64,000 bases of DNA, from assembly GCA_000257205.1 (NCBI GenBank), contig AEZC01000085.1, positions 1 through 64,000 on the forward strand, read 5' to 3'. This DNA is from Vibrio ordalii ATCC 33509 (GTDB lineage: Bacteria; Pseudomonadota; Gammaproteobacteria; Enterobacterales; Vibrionaceae). A program made the translations under genes and the position numbers. How positions within the stretch are numbered: the stretch's first letter is position 1; each line of letters begins with the position of its first letter. The notes under the pieces were generated by a model. The model searched no databases, was not told the DNA's origin, and saw only the letters and a program-made list of their open reading frames with translations. Shown here piece after piece: positions 41,321 to 52,444 of this stretch.

Positions 41321-43282
41321 CTATTGAGTCAGGTCGATGGTATAGACTGCGAAACCAATGCTATCGTTTTCCACCCAGGTCATTGGGTATTGGCCTTTCT
41401 CTTTGATGAACTGTGCTGCTTTCTCGCTTGGAGAGGTTTCAAAACGAATATCTAACGCGGTATTAGTTTTAATCGGAGCAAACGACCAGTTGTTATCAGC
41501 ACTTGGCGTAACTTGACCTTTTTCTTTACTCACGCGCGAAATGTAGTTGGCAACGGCCGTGCGGTTTTCGTCGGGTGAGTCAAAGGCAACAAATTGTGCG
41601 CCTGTGCCTGCAAATTTATTGCTATAAGCGCGGTAGTTATTGGTGGCGACAATAAAGGTCTGTTTTACATCGATAGGTTTACCTTGATAAGTTAAGCCTA
41701 CAATGCGCTCAGCATCTTTATTCGCCACTTTACAATCACCATCGTATTTGGCGGGTTGAGTAACATCGATTTGGTAATTCACCCCATCCATCACATCAAA
41801 GTTATACGTGCGGAAATCAGCCCAATTGATCAAGGGTTGTGGTTGAGTGCTGTGCGGATCAATCTGATTAAACTGCCCCGCGCTGCATTCCAACCACTCC
41901 TTCACTTCTTTACCCGTCATTTTCAGCGCGACTAAGGTATTAGGGTAAAGATAGAGATCCGCTGCGTTACGAAAGGTCAGTTGGCCAGCTTCGACTTCGG
42001 TGAAACCGGCAGGATCATCTTTACGGCCACCAACTTTGAAAGGGGCTGCGGCCGATAACACCGGCAAACCATCAAGATCAGGGTCGCCTTGAATAAAGCG
42101 TTCCACATAATCTTTTTGTGCAAGGTTAACGATTTGCACGGTTGGGTCATCTTGTACCAAGGATAAAAAGCTGTACATCACATCATTCGCTTGGCCAATC
42201 GGTTGATTCACGAAATCTCGCGTACCTTTGTGGTCCGACTCTAAGGCTTTCACAATGCCTGTATCGGCTGCTGCCAGTGATTTCTTATTGGCTTTATCGA
42301 AGATTGGGCGAGCTTGGGATTGACCATCCACTACCGACCATTGGCCATCTTTGCTTTGCAAAGTCAGATCCATCACACCGACATGGCTACCCCAGCGCCC
42401 CGGCATGACAGCGGTCACGCCATTAATGGTGCCTTTAGTCACATCTGCTCCCGGCAGTTTGGCAAAATATTGGCTAGGGAATACCGCGTGAGAGTGACCA
42501 AAAGCAATCGCGTCAATGCCTTCTACTTGAGTGAGGTAGTAAACCGAGTTCTCTGCACCAACGGAATACGGGTCAGCAGAGACACCAGAGTGCGGGATCG
42601 CCACGATCACATCGGCACCCTCTTTTTTCATTTGTGGGATCAGCTCCTCGGCTGTTTGCTTGATGTCTTTGGCAAACACTTTGCCATCCAAGTTTTTCTT
42701 ATCCCACACCATGATTTGTGGTGGGACAAAACCAATGTAACCCACTTTAATGTGGTGCTCTTTGCCGTCGGTATCTTTGAACGTGTGCGTTTTAATGAGA
42801 TAGGGATTGAAGAGGTGTTTGCCCGTTTGCTGGTCATAGACGTTGGCATTAACATACGGGAATGCGGCGTCGTTAATACTCTCTTTTAAAAAGGACAAGC
42901 CGTAGTTAAATTCATGGTTACCAATGTTACCCACATCGTAGCCGAGCTGATTCATCGCTTTGTAAACTGGGTGAACCTCACCAACCTTGATGCCTTTGGC
43001 GGCCATATAGTCGCCCATCGGGCTCCCTTGGATCAAATCACCGTTATCGACCAAAATGCTGTTTTCGACTTCGCTGCTCGCTTGCTTCACTAACGTCGCC
43101 GCACGGGATAAACCAATCTGGTTCGATGGTTTGTCTTTGTAGTAATCGTAATCCATCACATTGGTGTGAATATCGGTCGTTTCGACGATACGCAGTTTAA
43201 TGGTGTCCGCCATTGCTGGGCCAGCCATTGCTAACATACCGCTCAAAATCGCGATGGAGAGAGGTTTCACTGCCACTTTCAT
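41321..43282 (-). CDS. cpdB: 2',3'-cyclic-nucleotide 2'-phosphodiesterase/3'-nucleotidase
   Basis: 653 residues. Periplasmic bifunctional enzyme that opens 2',3'-cyclic nucleotides and removes the 3'-phosphate, allowing growth on RNA breakdown products. Signal peptide ends MAGPAMA (about 25). The metallophosphatase domain has [33 protein letters not shown] and GHSHAVFP; the C-terminal 5'-nucleotidase domain follows from about 370 ([23 protein letters not shown]). Divergent from cobA. Confidence 0.95.
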   Translation of the reverse strand: MKVAVKPLSIAILSGMLAMAGPAMADTIKLRIVETTDIHTNVMDYDYYKDKPSNQIGLSRAATLVKQASSEVENSILVDNGDLIQGSPMGDYMAAKGIKVGEVHPVYKAMNQLGYDVGNIGNHEFNYGLSFLKESINDAAFPYVNANVYDQQTGKHLFNPYLIKTHTFKDTDGKEHHIKVGYIGFVPPQIMVWDKKNLDGKVFAKDIKQTAEELIPQMKKEGADVIVAIPHSGVSADPYSVGAENSVYYLTQVEGIDAIAFGHSHAVFPSQYFAKLPGADVTKGTINGVTAVMPGRWGSHVGVMDLTLQSKDGQWSVVDGQSQARPIFDKANKKSLAAADTGIVKALESDHKGTRDFVNQPIGQANDVMYSFLSLVQDDPTVQIVNLAQKDYVERFIQGDPDLDGLPVLSAAAPFKVGGRKDDPAGFTEVEAGQLTFRNAADLYLYPNTLVALKMTGKEVKEWLECSAGQFNQIDPHSTQPQPLINWADFRTYNFDVMDGVNYQIDVTQPAKYDGDCKVANKDAERIVGLTYQGKPIDVKQTFIVATNNYRAYSNKFAGTGAQFVAFDSPDENRTAVANYISRVSKEKGQVTPSADNNWSFAPIKTNTALDIRFETSPSEKAAQFIKEKGQYPMTWVENDSIGFAVYTIDLTQ

Positions 43283-43571
43283 TGTGTACTCCAGTTAGGG
43301 GTAGGGAACAAATAACTCGTCTAATGTAACAAAATCTTATGAAACGATGATTTCAATGAATATCAATTTGTGATGTTACGCGTTAACTCACCGGCATTCT
43401 GTCGACAAGATCTCATCATTGATTGGCTTTTAATCAGAGAGATAGTCACTTCTTATTCGGAATTATCCATTCCCTTATCAGCTTTTGATATAAAAAATGA
43501 AATTTTAGAATTTCAGGTAATATGAAGAGCCCGCCATAATACATCCATGAATTAAGTTATGGATAACAACA

Positions 43572-44450
43572 ATGAGTACGACGGAAACCATTTCTCAGTT
43601 GCCAATCAAAGGGCCGCGCTTAGTTGCGGTCAACAATGATGCTTTGGCAAGTAGCGCTCCATCGTACGTCAAAAGCCAATTGACCTGCGGTGAAGTGGCT
43701 TTGATTGGTGCAGGGCCGGGAGACCCAGAACTGCTGACGCTCAAAGCGTTGAGCTTTCTACAACAAGCTGACGTGGTGTTGTACGACTACCTAGTGTCTG
43801 ATGAAATTATGGCGCTGGTGCCGAGCGATACCATCTTAGTCTGCGTGGGTAAGCGCGCTGGACATCACAGTGTTCCTCAAGAAAAAACCAATCAATTGCT
43901 GATCGATTTTGCGCAGCAAGGTTACAAAGTCGTGCGCATTAAAGGCGGCGATCCGTTTATGTTTGGCCGCGGTGGTGAAGAGTTGGAAGTGCTGTTTGAT
44001 GCGGGGGTGAAATTCCAGGTGATCCCCGGTATTACAGCGGCGGCAGGCGCAACGGCCTATGCGGGCATTCCACTGACTCATCGTGATTATGCGCAATCCG
44101 CTCTGTTTGTCACCGGCCACCTTAAAGCGGAAAACGATGACATGGATTGGTCAACACTGGCGCGTGGTAATCAAACCTTAGTCATTTACATGGGCTTGAT
44201 GAAGTCGAGTTATATCCAGCAGCAGTTGATTGAACATGGACGCCAAGCCAACACACCAATCGCGATTATTGAACGCGGTACTCAGCGTTCGCAAAAAGTC
44301 TTCAAAGGGCAGCTCTGTGACTTATCACAACTGGCGGCGCGGGCGCAGGCTCCGGCCTTGATTGTGGTGGTCGAAGTGGTGGCGCTGTCGGAAAAACTGC
44401 ATTGGTTTGGTGAACAACCCGCGCAGCAAAACCAAGTAAATTATGCCTAA
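43572..44450 (+). CDS. cobA: Uroporphyrinogen-III C-methyltransferase
   Basis: 292 residues. SAM-dependent double methylation of uroporphyrinogen III to precorrin-2, leading to siroheme for sulfite and nitrite reductases. After a 38-residue extension the SUMT fold begins: [20 protein letters not shown] (40-59), [28 protein letters not shown] (about 124) and [20 protein letters not shown]. It equals only the C-terminal half of enterobacterial CysG, so dehydrogenase/chelatase activity must be encoded elsewhere. It heads the cys operon, which fits its role in sulfur assimilation. Confidence 0.92.
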   Translation: MSTTETISQLPIKGPRLVAVNNDALASSAPSYVKSQLTCGEVALIGAGPGDPELLTLKALSFLQQADVVLYDYLVSDEIMALVPSDTILVCVGKRAGHHSVPQEKTNQLLIDFAQQGYKVVRIKGGDPFMFGRGGEELEVLFDAGVKFQVIPGITAAAGATAYAGIPLTHRDYAQSALFVTGHLKAENDDMDWSTLARGNQTLVIYMGLMKSSYIQQQLIEHGRQANTPIAIIERGTQRSQKVFKGQLCDLSQLAARAQAPALIVVVEVVALSEKLHWFGEQPAQQNQVNYA

Positions 44451-44541
44451 TTGCAAGCCTAGTCAGTTAGTTCCAACTCAATACTCAAACCAATTTCTCA
44501 TTGCACAAGGCTCGCAATGCGAGCGAAAAGGAAGCATGAAG

Positions 44542-45450
44542 ATGGATCAACAACGCTTAACCCATTTACAACAGCTCGAAGCCGAAAGTATTCATATTTT
44601 ACGTGAAGTGGCGGCTGAATTTGATAACCCAGTAATGATGTATTCGATTGGTAAAGACTCTTCGGTGATGCTGCATTTAGCGCGCAAGGCTTTTTATCCG
44701 GGGAAAATTCCGTTTCCTTTGCTGCATGTCGATACTGACTGGAAGTTTCGCGAGATGATTGAATTTCGTGATCGCGCAGCACAAAAGTATGGCTTTGAAC
44801 TGCTGGTGCACAAAAACCCAGAAGGTTTGGCAATGGGTTGTAGTCCATTTGTTCATGGATCTTCAAAACACACTGATATCATGAAAACTCAAGGGTTAAA
44901 GCAAGCGTTGAATAAGTACGGTTTTGATGCTGCTTTTGGTGGTGCGCGTCGTGATGAAGAGAAATCACGCGCGAAAGAACGTGTTTATTCTTTTCGTGAC
45001 AAGAACCACACGTGGGATCCGAAGAACCAGCGTCCGGAGCTATGGAAAACCTACAACGGCCAAATCAATAAAGGTGAGAGCATCCGTGTTTTCCCGTTGT
45101 CGAACTGGACTGAATTGGATATTTGGCAATACATCTATTTGGAAAACATCGAGATCGTACCGCTGTATTTATCGGACATTCGCCCAGTTGTCGAACGCGA
45201 TGGGATGCTGATCATGGTTGATGATGAGCGGATGAAGCTGCAACCTGGAGAAGAAGTTCAGCACAAGAGTGTGCGTTTTCGCACGTTAGGTTGTTATCCA
45301 CTCACTGGCGCAATTGAATCAGAGGCCAATACGCTAACGGGCATTATTGAAGAGATGCTGGTGGCCACTTCCAGTGAACGACAAGGCCGCGCGATCGACC
45401 ACGATCAATCAGGATCGATGGAATTGAAAAAACGCCAAGGTTATTTCTAA
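44542..45450 (+). CDS. cysD: Sulfate adenylyltransferase subunit 2
   Basis: 302 residues, exactly the E. coli length, when started at ATG 44542 ([19 protein letters not shown]). AAGGA lies nine bases before this ATG but only three before the alternative ATG at 44536. It catalyses the adenylyl transfer to sulfate giving APS. The PP-loop SIGKDSS is at 35-41; [16 protein letters not shown] and the C-terminal [21 protein letters not shown] are diagnostic. Confidence 0.95.
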   Translation: MDQQRLTHLQQLEAESIHILREVAAEFDNPVMMYSIGKDSSVMLHLARKAFYPGKIPFPLLHVDTDWKFREMIEFRDRAAQKYGFELLVHKNPEGLAMGCSPFVHGSSKHTDIMKTQGLKQALNKYGFDAAFGGARRDEEKSRAKERVYSFRDKNHTWDPKNQRPELWKTYNGQINKGESIRVFPLSNWTELDIWQYIYLENIEIVPLYLSDIRPVVERDGMLIMVDDERMKLQPGEEVQHKSVRFRTLGCYPLTGAIESEANTLTGIIEEMLVATSSERQGRAIDHDQSGSMELKKRQGYF

Positions 45451-45467
45451 GCCTCTAAGGAAAGATT

Positions 45468-46898
45468 ATGAATAGTGCAGTTCAGGCTCAGCTTTCTGAG
45501 ATCGGTATTGAAGCTTATCTCACGCAACACCAGCACAAATCGTTACTGAGATTTCTGACTTGTGGCTCGGTTGATGATGGAAAAAGTACCTTGATTGGTC
45601 GTTTGCTTCATGACACAAAACAGATTTATGAAGATCAACTGGCCGCCGTCCATTCCGATAGTCAGCGTGTTGGCACGACGGGCGAGCGCCCCGATTTAGC
45701 TCTGTTAGTTGATGGCCTGCAAGCGGAACGTGAGCAAGGGATCACCATTGACGTGGCGTATCGCTATTTCTCTACTCAAAAGCGCAAATTCATCATTGCC
45801 GATACTCCGGGGCATGAGCAGTACACGCGCAATATGGCGACGGGCGCATCCACTTGCGATCTCGCGGTGATTTTGATCGATGCCCGTAAAGGCATTTTGG
45901 ATCAAACGCGTCGCCACTCATTCATTGCCAATCTGTTAGGTTTGAAGCATTTTGTGGTGGCGGTGAATAAGATGGATCTGGTCGATTACTCACAAGATCG
46001 TTTTGAGCAGATCCGTCAAGACTACGTGGAATTTTCAAAGCATCTGCAAGGTGATACTGATATTCAGATCATCCCGCTTTCTGCTCTGGAAGGGGACAAC
46101 GTGGTTGAAGCAAGCCAGCACATGCCTTGGTATCAAGGCCCATCACTGCTGGAGCTGCTTGAAACGGTGGACGTTGATCAGCAAAAAGGAGCCGGTGAGT
46201 TTCGTTTTCCAGTGCAGTATGTGAACCGACCGAATCTCGATTTTCGCGGTTTTGCTGGCACGATTGCAGCGGGCAGCATCAGCGTTGGAGATGCAATCAC
46301 CGCACTTCCGTCCGGAAAAACATCCACCGTGGCACGTATTGTTACTTTCGATGGAGATTTGCCGCAAGCGCAAGCAGGCCAAGCGGTGACGTTAACGCTT
46401 AGCGATGAAATTGATATCAGCCGCGGTGATCTTATTGTGTTGCAAGGAGCACAGGTTGAATCAACCAACCATCTATTAGCCGATGTGGTTTGGATGACAG
46501 AACAACCGCTCAAAGCCGGGCGTGAATACAACATCAAAATTGCAGGTAAGAAAACCGTCGGCCAGTTGCAAGCGGTGCGTCACCAGTACGATATTAATAA
46601 TTTATCGACTTATCACAGTGAAGAGTTGCCGCTCAATGGCATTGGCTTGTGTGAATGGTCGCTAACAGAGTCGATCGCGCTGGATAAATACTTAGACAGT
46701 GCCAATACTGGCGGTTTTATCATCATCGATCGCCTGACGAATGTGACGGTGGGGGCGGGTTTGGTTCGAGATAGTTTGCAAAACATCGCTCATGCTCAAA
46801 GCGCCCATTCTGCGTTTGAAGTTGAATTGAATGCCTTGATCCGCAAGCACTTTCCACACTGGGAAGCCAAAGATCTTCGTCAGTTATTCAAGGCTTAA
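45468..46898 (+). CDS. cysN: Sulfate adenylyltransferase subunit 1 (GTPase)
   Basis: 476 residues. EF-Tu-like GTPase that drives APS synthesis by CysD. G1 GSVDDGKS (33-40), G3 DTPGHEQY (112-119) and G4 NKMD (167-170) are intact. It starts 17 bases after cysD with AAGGAAAG before the ATG. It is not fused to CysC, unlike NodQ-type proteins. Confidence 0.96.
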   Translation: MNSAVQAQLSEIGIEAYLTQHQHKSLLRFLTCGSVDDGKSTLIGRLLHDTKQIYEDQLAAVHSDSQRVGTTGERPDLALLVDGLQAEREQGITIDVAYRYFSTQKRKFIIADTPGHEQYTRNMATGASTCDLAVILIDARKGILDQTRRHSFIANLLGLKHFVVAVNKMDLVDYSQDRFEQIRQDYVEFSKHLQGDTDIQIIPLSALEGDNVVEASQHMPWYQGPSLLELLETVDVDQQKGAGEFRFPVQYVNRPNLDFRGFAGTIAAGSISVGDAITALPSGKTSTVARIVTFDGDLPQAQAGQAVTLTLSDEIDISRGDLIVLQGAQVESTNHLLADVVWMTEQPLKAGREYNIKIAGKKTVGQLQAVRHQYDINNLSTYHSEELPLNGIGLCEWSLTESIALDKYLDSANTGGFIIIDRLTNVTVGAGLVRDSLQNIAHAQSAHSAFEVELNALIRKHFPHWEAKDLRQLFKA

Positions 46899-46976
46899 CT
46901 GTGGTGATTCGGTGGGAGGGATTGCCGCTTACCGCGTCCCTCTATTGGCTAGTTTGAGGCAACAAAGGATTGAGTA

Positions 46977-47594
46977 ATGAGTACGAATTTGGCCAATAAA
47001 GATGAAAATGTTGTCTGGCATCAGCATACGGTGGATAAGTCGTTCCGCGCCAATTTAAAACAACAACAGCCAGCAGTATTGTGGTTTACGGGGCTGTCAG
47101 GGGCGGGAAAATCAACCATTGCTGGTGCGTTGGAACAGCGTTTAGCTCAACTCGGGTATCACACCTATTTACTCGATGGGGATAATGTACGCCACGGCTT
47201 GTGCAACGACCTTGGGTTCTCAGAGCAAGATCGGCGAGAAAATATTCGCCGTATTGGTGAACTCGCGAAGCTGATGGCCGATGCTGGGTTAATCGTGTTA
47301 TCAGCATTCATTTCACCGCATCGCGCTGAGCGTCAATTAGTGCGCGATATGCTGCCACAAGGTGAGTTCATCGAAGTGTTTGTCAATACCAAGTTGGACG
47401 TGTGCGAGCAGCGCGATCCGAAGGGGTTATATAAAAAAGCGCGCGCTGGTGAAATCAGTAATTTTACGGGCATTGACTCTGAGTATGAGTCTCCGCAAAA
47501 CCCTGAGATCGATCTTGCGGCTGGCGAAAAAAGCATTGATGAGCTGGTGGAAATTTTCCTAACAGCGCTGCAAGTACGAGCGATTATCGCCTAA
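46977..47594 (+). CDS. cysC: Adenylyl-sulfate kinase
   Basis: 205 residues. Phosphorylates APS to PAPS, the next step after CysDN. Walker A GLSGAGKS at 39-46, [20 protein letters not shown] and the [14 protein letters not shown] active-site helix are all conserved. CAAAGGA precedes the ATG; 78 bases follow cysN. A terminator lies just after. Confidence 0.96.
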   Translation: MSTNLANKDENVVWHQHTVDKSFRANLKQQQPAVLWFTGLSGAGKSTIAGALEQRLAQLGYHTYLLDGDNVRHGLCNDLGFSEQDRRENIRRIGELAKLMADAGLIVLSAFISPHRAERQLVRDMLPQGEFIEVFVNTKLDVCEQRDPKGLYKKARAGEISNFTGIDSEYESPQNPEIDLAAGEKSIDELVEIFLTALQVRAIIA

Positions 47595-47602
47595 TGTAGA
47601 AG

Positions 47603-47632
47603 AGGGCTCATCAGCTTGAGCCCTTTATTTTT
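47603..47632. terminator. Bidirectional terminator after cysC
   Basis: AGGGCTCA and TGAGCCCT pair around six bases with TTTATTTTT following on the plus strand; the converging TIGR03899 gene ends five bases later. Confidence 0.85.
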
Positions 47633-47636
47633 GAGG

Positions 47637-48536
47637 CTAGACGGCGTGATGAAAAGAGCTGCTGGCAACGTCGGTGTGGACAGTGAATTTCTGGCTAAGC
47701 ACCGCCAACATCTGATCGTAGTATTGCATATTCGGTTTATTACCCAGTAGCTTACACAGCTCATTGCCAGTGGGACTGAAACGGTAATAGAGCAGCCTGA
47801 CTCCTTTACTCATCGATTGCAGTGACAGATTCTTGCCTTGATAGGTCAACAGCAGTGCCGGTTCAAGTTCAATTTCTCCAGATTCCAGTTCAGTGGCATG
47901 CAGTAAGCCAAGCTCGATCAGTACTAATAGGCTCGAATAGGGCAGTTGGAAGCTACCCATATTGATGACAAATGTGCTGATGCGTTTTCCTAAACTAAAA
48001 ATACCGTTAGTAGCACGAATGCCGACCAACAGCTTGCGGCTGTTATCGCTGCCAAAACAGCAGGCTAACGCTGAGGCTTTTTGGAGTATCTGCGCCTCTT
48101 TTGGTGTCATGTCTTGTAATACTTGCAGTGCTTTCATTGAGGTTGAACCGGGGTTAGTCACCTCGCGTTTGAGCACTTGCGCCCAAAGTCGCTGCATCGA
48201 AGAGTTGTGGATGTCTTGCGCCATATCGAAAAAGCGGTGTAACCAATCTTGATCTGGCTCTCCGGCGGTCTCATTTTTACAAGAAACATGCGCCAGTTTG
48301 ACGATCTGCTCTAGGTTTTTTTGTCGCTGCTCTTTACGTTGCTGTTCTCTAAATAAGGCGCGATCAAGCGAGGTTTTTTCTGGCGGATCCGTTTGTAGCA
48401 GCGCATCTAAGCCGTGATATTGAGCAATATTCAAAATGCGACTACCACTGTCTTTGATATAGCTCGATTTTTTTTCGTGGCTTTGACCTGAGTTGGCTTG
48501 ATGTTCAATCACTACAGGGTTGTTGGTATCTGCCAT
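47637..48536 (-). CDS. TIGR03899 family protein
   Basis: 299 residues, no signal peptide or membrane span, likely cytoplasmic. The N-terminal part has a basic coiled region (REQQRKEQRQKNLEQIVKLAHVSC) followed by WLHRFFDMAQDIHNSSMQRLWAQVLKREVTNPGSTSMKAL-type text typical of the TIGR03899 family known from Vibrionaceae and relatives. The WAQVL segment resembles the DUF2806 core region. No biochemical function is known. It converges on cysC. Confidence 0.78.
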   Translation of the reverse strand: MADTNNPVVIEHQANSGQSHEKKSSYIKDSGSRILNIAQYHGLDALLQTDPPEKTSLDRALFREQQRKEQRQKNLEQIVKLAHVSCKNETAGEPDQDWLHRFFDMAQDIHNSSMQRLWAQVLKREVTNPGSTSMKALQVLQDMTPKEAQILQKASALACCFGSDNSRKLLVGIRATNGIFSLGKRISTFVINMGSFQLPYSSLLVLIELGLLHATELESGEIELEPALLLTYQGKNLSLQSMSKGVRLLYYRFSPTGNELCKLLGNKPNMQYYDQMLAVLSQKFTVHTDVASSSFHHAV

Positions 48537-48693
48537 TTTATGTCCGCTTCAATCACCCATTTCATTCATGGATTAAAATGTAACGTGTAACGCATTTTCC
48601 ATCTAGGAAAAACATTCGTTCTAGATCATAAATTTGCGCTATCCCTTATGATAATAAATTGTTAAGGTTGTTATCAGAGTTTGTGGGGTGCTT

Positions 48694-48798
48694 ATGAAGT
48701 GTTGGAAAGAAAATAGACGGAAAAAGCACCTATCGATCACTTTACTATTGTTGATATATGTCGCTTTGCTAGCGTATTTATCTAAATATATCGTTTAG
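48694..48798 (+). CDS. 34-residue single-span membrane peptide
   Basis: ATG 48694 to TAG 48798 encodes a basic N terminus (MKCWKENRRKKH), one hydrophobic span (ITLLLLIYVALLAYL) and a short tail ending YIV. A purine-rich GTGGGGTG lies six bases before the ATG. It stands alone between a divergent TIGR03899 gene and the converging end of the zrg cluster. The basic-then-hydrophobic plan predicts an inner-membrane peptide with the N terminus in the cytoplasm. No family is recognised; the reading frame could be fortuitous, but composition and ribosome site favour a real gene. Confidence 0.5.
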   Translation: MKCWKENRRKKHLSITLLLLIYVALLAYLSKYIV

Positions 48799-48831
48799 TT
48801 TAGATGAATCAATAGGTTGCTATTTTGTTAA

Positions 48832-49332
48832 CTACATGTCGTCGTATTCTTCGATTGCAGTGCCTTCGATTACATACCCTGTTTCGGCCAGATCGTGGCT
48901 AACACTTTCGGTTTTCAGTGTCCCAATCAGATAAATTACATCCCAGAGCTGCTGGATTGGAGCACTTTGCGGATATTTCACATAAATAATTTGGTTTGGT
49001 GGCGGTGGTGGCACGTGAATGCATGCGCCAAAGTAGGGCACCAGTAGAAACTCAGTAACGTTATTGGCGTCACCTTCCAGTGGGATCACAAAGCCGGGTA
49101 TTTTGACCACGCTGCCATTGAGCTCTTTTCTAACCCCGCCGATTTTTGATTGTGCAGCCGTCATGTCACCGTCATGGCTCAATGCTGGCATGCCATCGGC
49201 GTTGAATTGGTTACGTTCGTTCTCCGGGATCAGATCGATCCAATCGAGCGTCAGTACTTGTTCATTACTCTGTGCGTACATCGGTAACAAGCCTGATAGC
49301 AGCAGCGCGCTGATAAGCAGTAGTTTTTTCAT
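48832..49332 (-). CDS. DUF3299 periplasmic protein of the zrg cluster
   Basis: 166 residues. Signal peptide MKKLLLISALLLSGLLPMYA then SNEQ. The DUF3299 core GFVIPLEGDANNVTEFLLVPYFGACIHVPPPP includes one Cys and one His close together, possible metal ligands. It is the last gene of the zinc-uptake cluster, nine bases after the permease gene, and is probably its periplasmic accessory. It corresponds to one of zrgB-E, but I am unsure of the letter. Confidence 0.8.
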   Translation of the reverse strand: MKKLLLISALLLSGLLPMYAQSNEQVLTLDWIDLIPENERNQFNADGMPALSHDGDMTAAQSKIGGVRKELNGSVVKIPGFVIPLEGDANNVTEFLLVPYFGACIHVPPPPPNQIIYVKYPQSAPIQQLWDVIYLIGTLKTESVSHDLAETGYVIEGTAIEEYDDM

Positions 49333-49341
49333 CGTTAAGTC

Positions 49342-50601
49342 CTAAATTCGAATGGTCATTCCATCGCTAAGTGATTGTCTATAGGCGCGTAGAGCAGGGA
49401 TAACACCAATAATAATGCCAGCCAGCTGTACATAAGCTAATAATTGCCACTCATAGCCGCTTAAGGTGCTGAGTGTGATTTGAATGCCATAATGCTGCGC
49501 AATAAAAGGTTGCGCCAGTGCGAGCAGTGAATATAACCCCGCTAATCCAACGCAGATGCCAATGAAGGTCAGCGTCGTCGCTTCGCTGATAAGCAGAGCA
49601 AAAATATGTTTAGGTTGTGCGCCCATGGCGCGCAGAATCGCCATTTCACGGCGTCTTTCCTGCAAGCTTGTCAGTAAACTGCTGAGCATGCCAAGTAACC
49701 CGGCTGCTACCACAAAGACCGACACCGCCATTAAAGCTTGTTCTGCTATCGACATCATACCCCACAGTTCTTGCAGAGCGACGCCGGGCATAATGGCGCT
49801 CAAGGGTTCTTGGCGATAGTTATTGATTTCACGTTGCAGTGCAAAGGTTTGAATTTTCGATTTTAAACCGATCAACATGGCGGTGATCTGCTTGGGTTGA
49901 AAGTTGTGTTGTTCAAGCTGCTCTTTGGATGGCGAATTGCCTAAATGCGCACCCGATTCCCAACCCACGTGAATGGCTTCAATTGCTTCTAATGAGACAT
50001 GCACCGTTTTGTCTACGGGCGTTCCCGTTGGCGCTAAAATGCCCACTACTTTGAAAGGGAGGTTGTCGTGGCGGCTAAAACCTACATCGCTGATGCCATG
50101 CGCAATAATGATGTCACTGCCAATATGGTAACCTAAGGTTTTGGCGACATCAGAACCCAATACCGTTTCAAATAAACCATGAAAATCAGTGCCTTGAGAG
50201 AAGGTAAGTGGTTGCTTACTTCCATATTTGAAATGCTCAAAATAATGGTGATTGGTGCCCATGACGCGAAACCCTTGGTGTGAGTCACCCAAGGAAATGG
50301 GGATCGCCCACTTGACGCTGCGATGCTCACTGAAGGCTTGGTAGCTTTTCCAGTCGATATTGTTGGTGGCATTGCCAATTCTAAATACCGAATAGAGCAG
50401 CAAGTTGACTTGTCCAGAGCGGCCACCGACGATTAGATCGGTCCCTGAAATGGTGTTGGCAAAGCTCTCTTTGGCTTGAGTTCGAATGCGTTCAACACCC
50501 ATTAACAGGATGACTGAAATGGCGACCGTCAGAATGGAGAGTAGTGCCGTGGTTTTGCGGTTAAGTACGCTTTTCCACGCCAGATTGGTAATCACATTCA
50601 T
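49342..50601 (-). CDS. ABC transporter permease of the zrg zinc cluster (FtsX/MacB type)
   Basis: 419 residues. One N-terminal membrane span (about 16-36), a large periplasmic domain, then three spans near 293-315, 340-365 and 390-408: the MacB/LolC/FtsX plan. ERRREMAILRAMGAQPKHIFAL is the FtsX coupling helix. It overlaps the ATPase gene by four bases. The cluster is a known zinc-uptake system (ZrgABCDE) in V. cholerae, although permeases of this type normally do not move ions through the membrane. Confidence 0.87.
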   Translation of the reverse strand: MNVITNLAWKSVLNRKTTALLSILTVAISVILLMGVERIRTQAKESFANTISGTDLIVGGRSGQVNLLLYSVFRIGNATNNIDWKSYQAFSEHRSVKWAIPISLGDSHQGFRVMGTNHHYFEHFKYGSKQPLTFSQGTDFHGLFETVLGSDVAKTLGYHIGSDIIIAHGISDVGFSRHDNLPFKVVGILAPTGTPVDKTVHVSLEAIEAIHVGWESGAHLGNSPSKEQLEQHNFQPKQITAMLIGLKSKIQTFALQREINNYRQEPLSAIMPGVALQELWGMMSIAEQALMAVSVFVVAAGLLGMLSSLLTSLQERRREMAILRAMGAQPKHIFALLISEATTLTFIGICVGLAGLYSLLALAQPFIAQHYGIQITLSTLSGYEWQLLAYVQLAGIIIGVIPALRAYRQSLSDGMTIRI

Positions 50602-51314
50602 GCTGCGACTCCTGCCTTATTCAATTGAGGGAGGTAAACTGCGCGGTCAAATAAAGCTTCTAAGGTGGGATCGTGGCTCACAAACACCAGTGTTGAACCT
50701 GCCCGATTCGCCTCTTCCAATAGCAGTTCGATAAACGCGAGTCGGTTATCGTGATCCAGCGCCGAGGTTGGCTCATCGGCGATGATCAGCTTGGGTTCGC
50801 CAATCAGTGCTCTCGCCGCCGCGACACGCTGCTGCTGGCCAATACTCAGTTCGATAACCGGTTTGGCCAATAGTTCTGGTGCAAGATGTAATCGAGTGAG
50901 TAGCTGCTGTGCTTTCTCAATCAGAGCGCCTGCCACATTCTGCTGGCGAGTGCTGGAAAAGTGGCAAGGTAGCGTAACGTTTTCAATCACTGAGAGATAA
51001 GGCAATAAATTAAATTGTTGAAAAATGTAGCCAATGTGATCGGCTCGAAAACGATCCCGCTGACGAGAAGTTAGCGTCGACAGGTTGGTGCCTAAAATAG
51101 AGACCTCCCCTCGTTGTGCTTGGTTGATCCCGGTCAGTAAGCTCAGTAAGGTCGATTTGCCACAACCACTTGGCCCTTTAATAAAAAGGTGCTCTCCACG
51201 TTTTACACAAAGATCCTGGATAGATAAGGCTGGTTGTGAGCTGTTCGGCCAACGAAATTCGACCTCTTTCAATTCAATGACAGACGTCAGCGATAGAATA
51301 TGCAAATCACTCAT
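50598..51314 (-). CDS. ABC transporter ATPase of the zrg zinc cluster
   Basis: 238 residues from ATG 51314, which has AAAGGAA six bases upstream; an earlier in-frame ATG at 51335 lacks this. LolD/MacB-like ATPase: Walker A GPSGCGKST (47-55), Q-loop FQQFNLLPYLSV, signature LSIGQQQR (Ile in place of the first Gly of LSGGQ), Walker B LIIADEPTSALD and the His switch FVSHD. It energises the partner permease from the cytoplasm. Confidence 0.88.
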   Translation of the reverse strand: MSDLHILSLTSVIELKEVEFRWPNSSQPALSIQDLCVKRGEHLFIKGPSGCGKSTLLSLLTGINQAQRGEVSILGTNLSTLTSRQRDRFRADHIGYIFQQFNLLPYLSVIENVTLPCHFSSTRQQNVAGALIEKAQQLLTRLHLAPELLAKPVIELSIGQQQRVAAARALIGEPKLIIADEPTSALDHDNRLAFIELLLEEANRAGSTLVFVSHDPTLEALFDRAVYLPQLNKAGVAA

Positions 51315-51383
51315 TGTAAATTCCTTTAACGACAATAAACCTAGAGTAAGTGTGTGCTTACTCTAGGTTGTTGCTTATACGTC

Positions 51384-52043
<660 letters not shown>

Positions 52044-52124
52044 TGGGTGATTCCTTTTAAACATCAAAATAGCCCTTAGCGCGTTGGCTTTGGGTAACAA
52101 ACCATAAATAACTAGATAAGACGT

Positions 52125-52418
52125 CTAAAAGTGAGGAGGCGAGCGAGCAAGATAAGCGTAATGAACTGAGGGGCGACGCTGAGTTTTCTCTACAGATGAT
52201 CGAATTTCGCTGCCACTAACGGCAGGAAGGATAGGCAGTGCGCAGCTTAATGCATTTTGTAGCCCAGAAAAAAGTTGGCAATGATGCTGCGCGTGATGCG
52301 CAGGATTAGTATCGAGGTGATGATCTACATAAGCGACATTCAGCCATAGCATCAGCAGCATGGCACATAATGCAATGTTTTGAGCTCGGTAATGGGGGCA
52401 ACGTAGACGGGTAAACAT
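52125..52418 (-). CDS. DUF2607-like small protein at the head of the zrg operon
   Basis: 97 residues from ATG 52418. One hydrophobic segment (NIALCAMLLMLWLNVAYVDHH) near the N terminus could be an uncleaved signal or membrane anchor; then HLDTNPAHHAQHHCQLFSGLQ gives a short His cluster with a Cys. The tail is Pro/Arg-rich. It is the first gene behind the Zur-type operator, so it is probably part of the zinc response. The name DUF2607 is from memory of the family's look and is less certain than the gene call. Confidence 0.7.
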   Translation of the reverse strand: MFTRLRCPHYRAQNIALCAMLLMLWLNVAYVDHHLDTNPAHHAQHHCQLFSGLQNALSCALPILPAVSGSEIRSSVEKTQRRPSVHYAYLARSPPHF

Positions 52419-52444
52419 CAAACCAATACAGTAGTAAAATGATA

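Noticed and set aside
42314..42889. Open frame of 191 codons on the plus strand
   Set aside because: It lies wholly opposite cpdB, has no ribosome site or family resemblance, and is explained by codon bias of cpdB.
43283..43571. CRP or CysB site between cpdB and cobA
   Set aside because: TGTGATG...CTCACC has wrong spacing for CRP, and CysB sites are too loose to call by eye; control by CysB is likely only from gene function.
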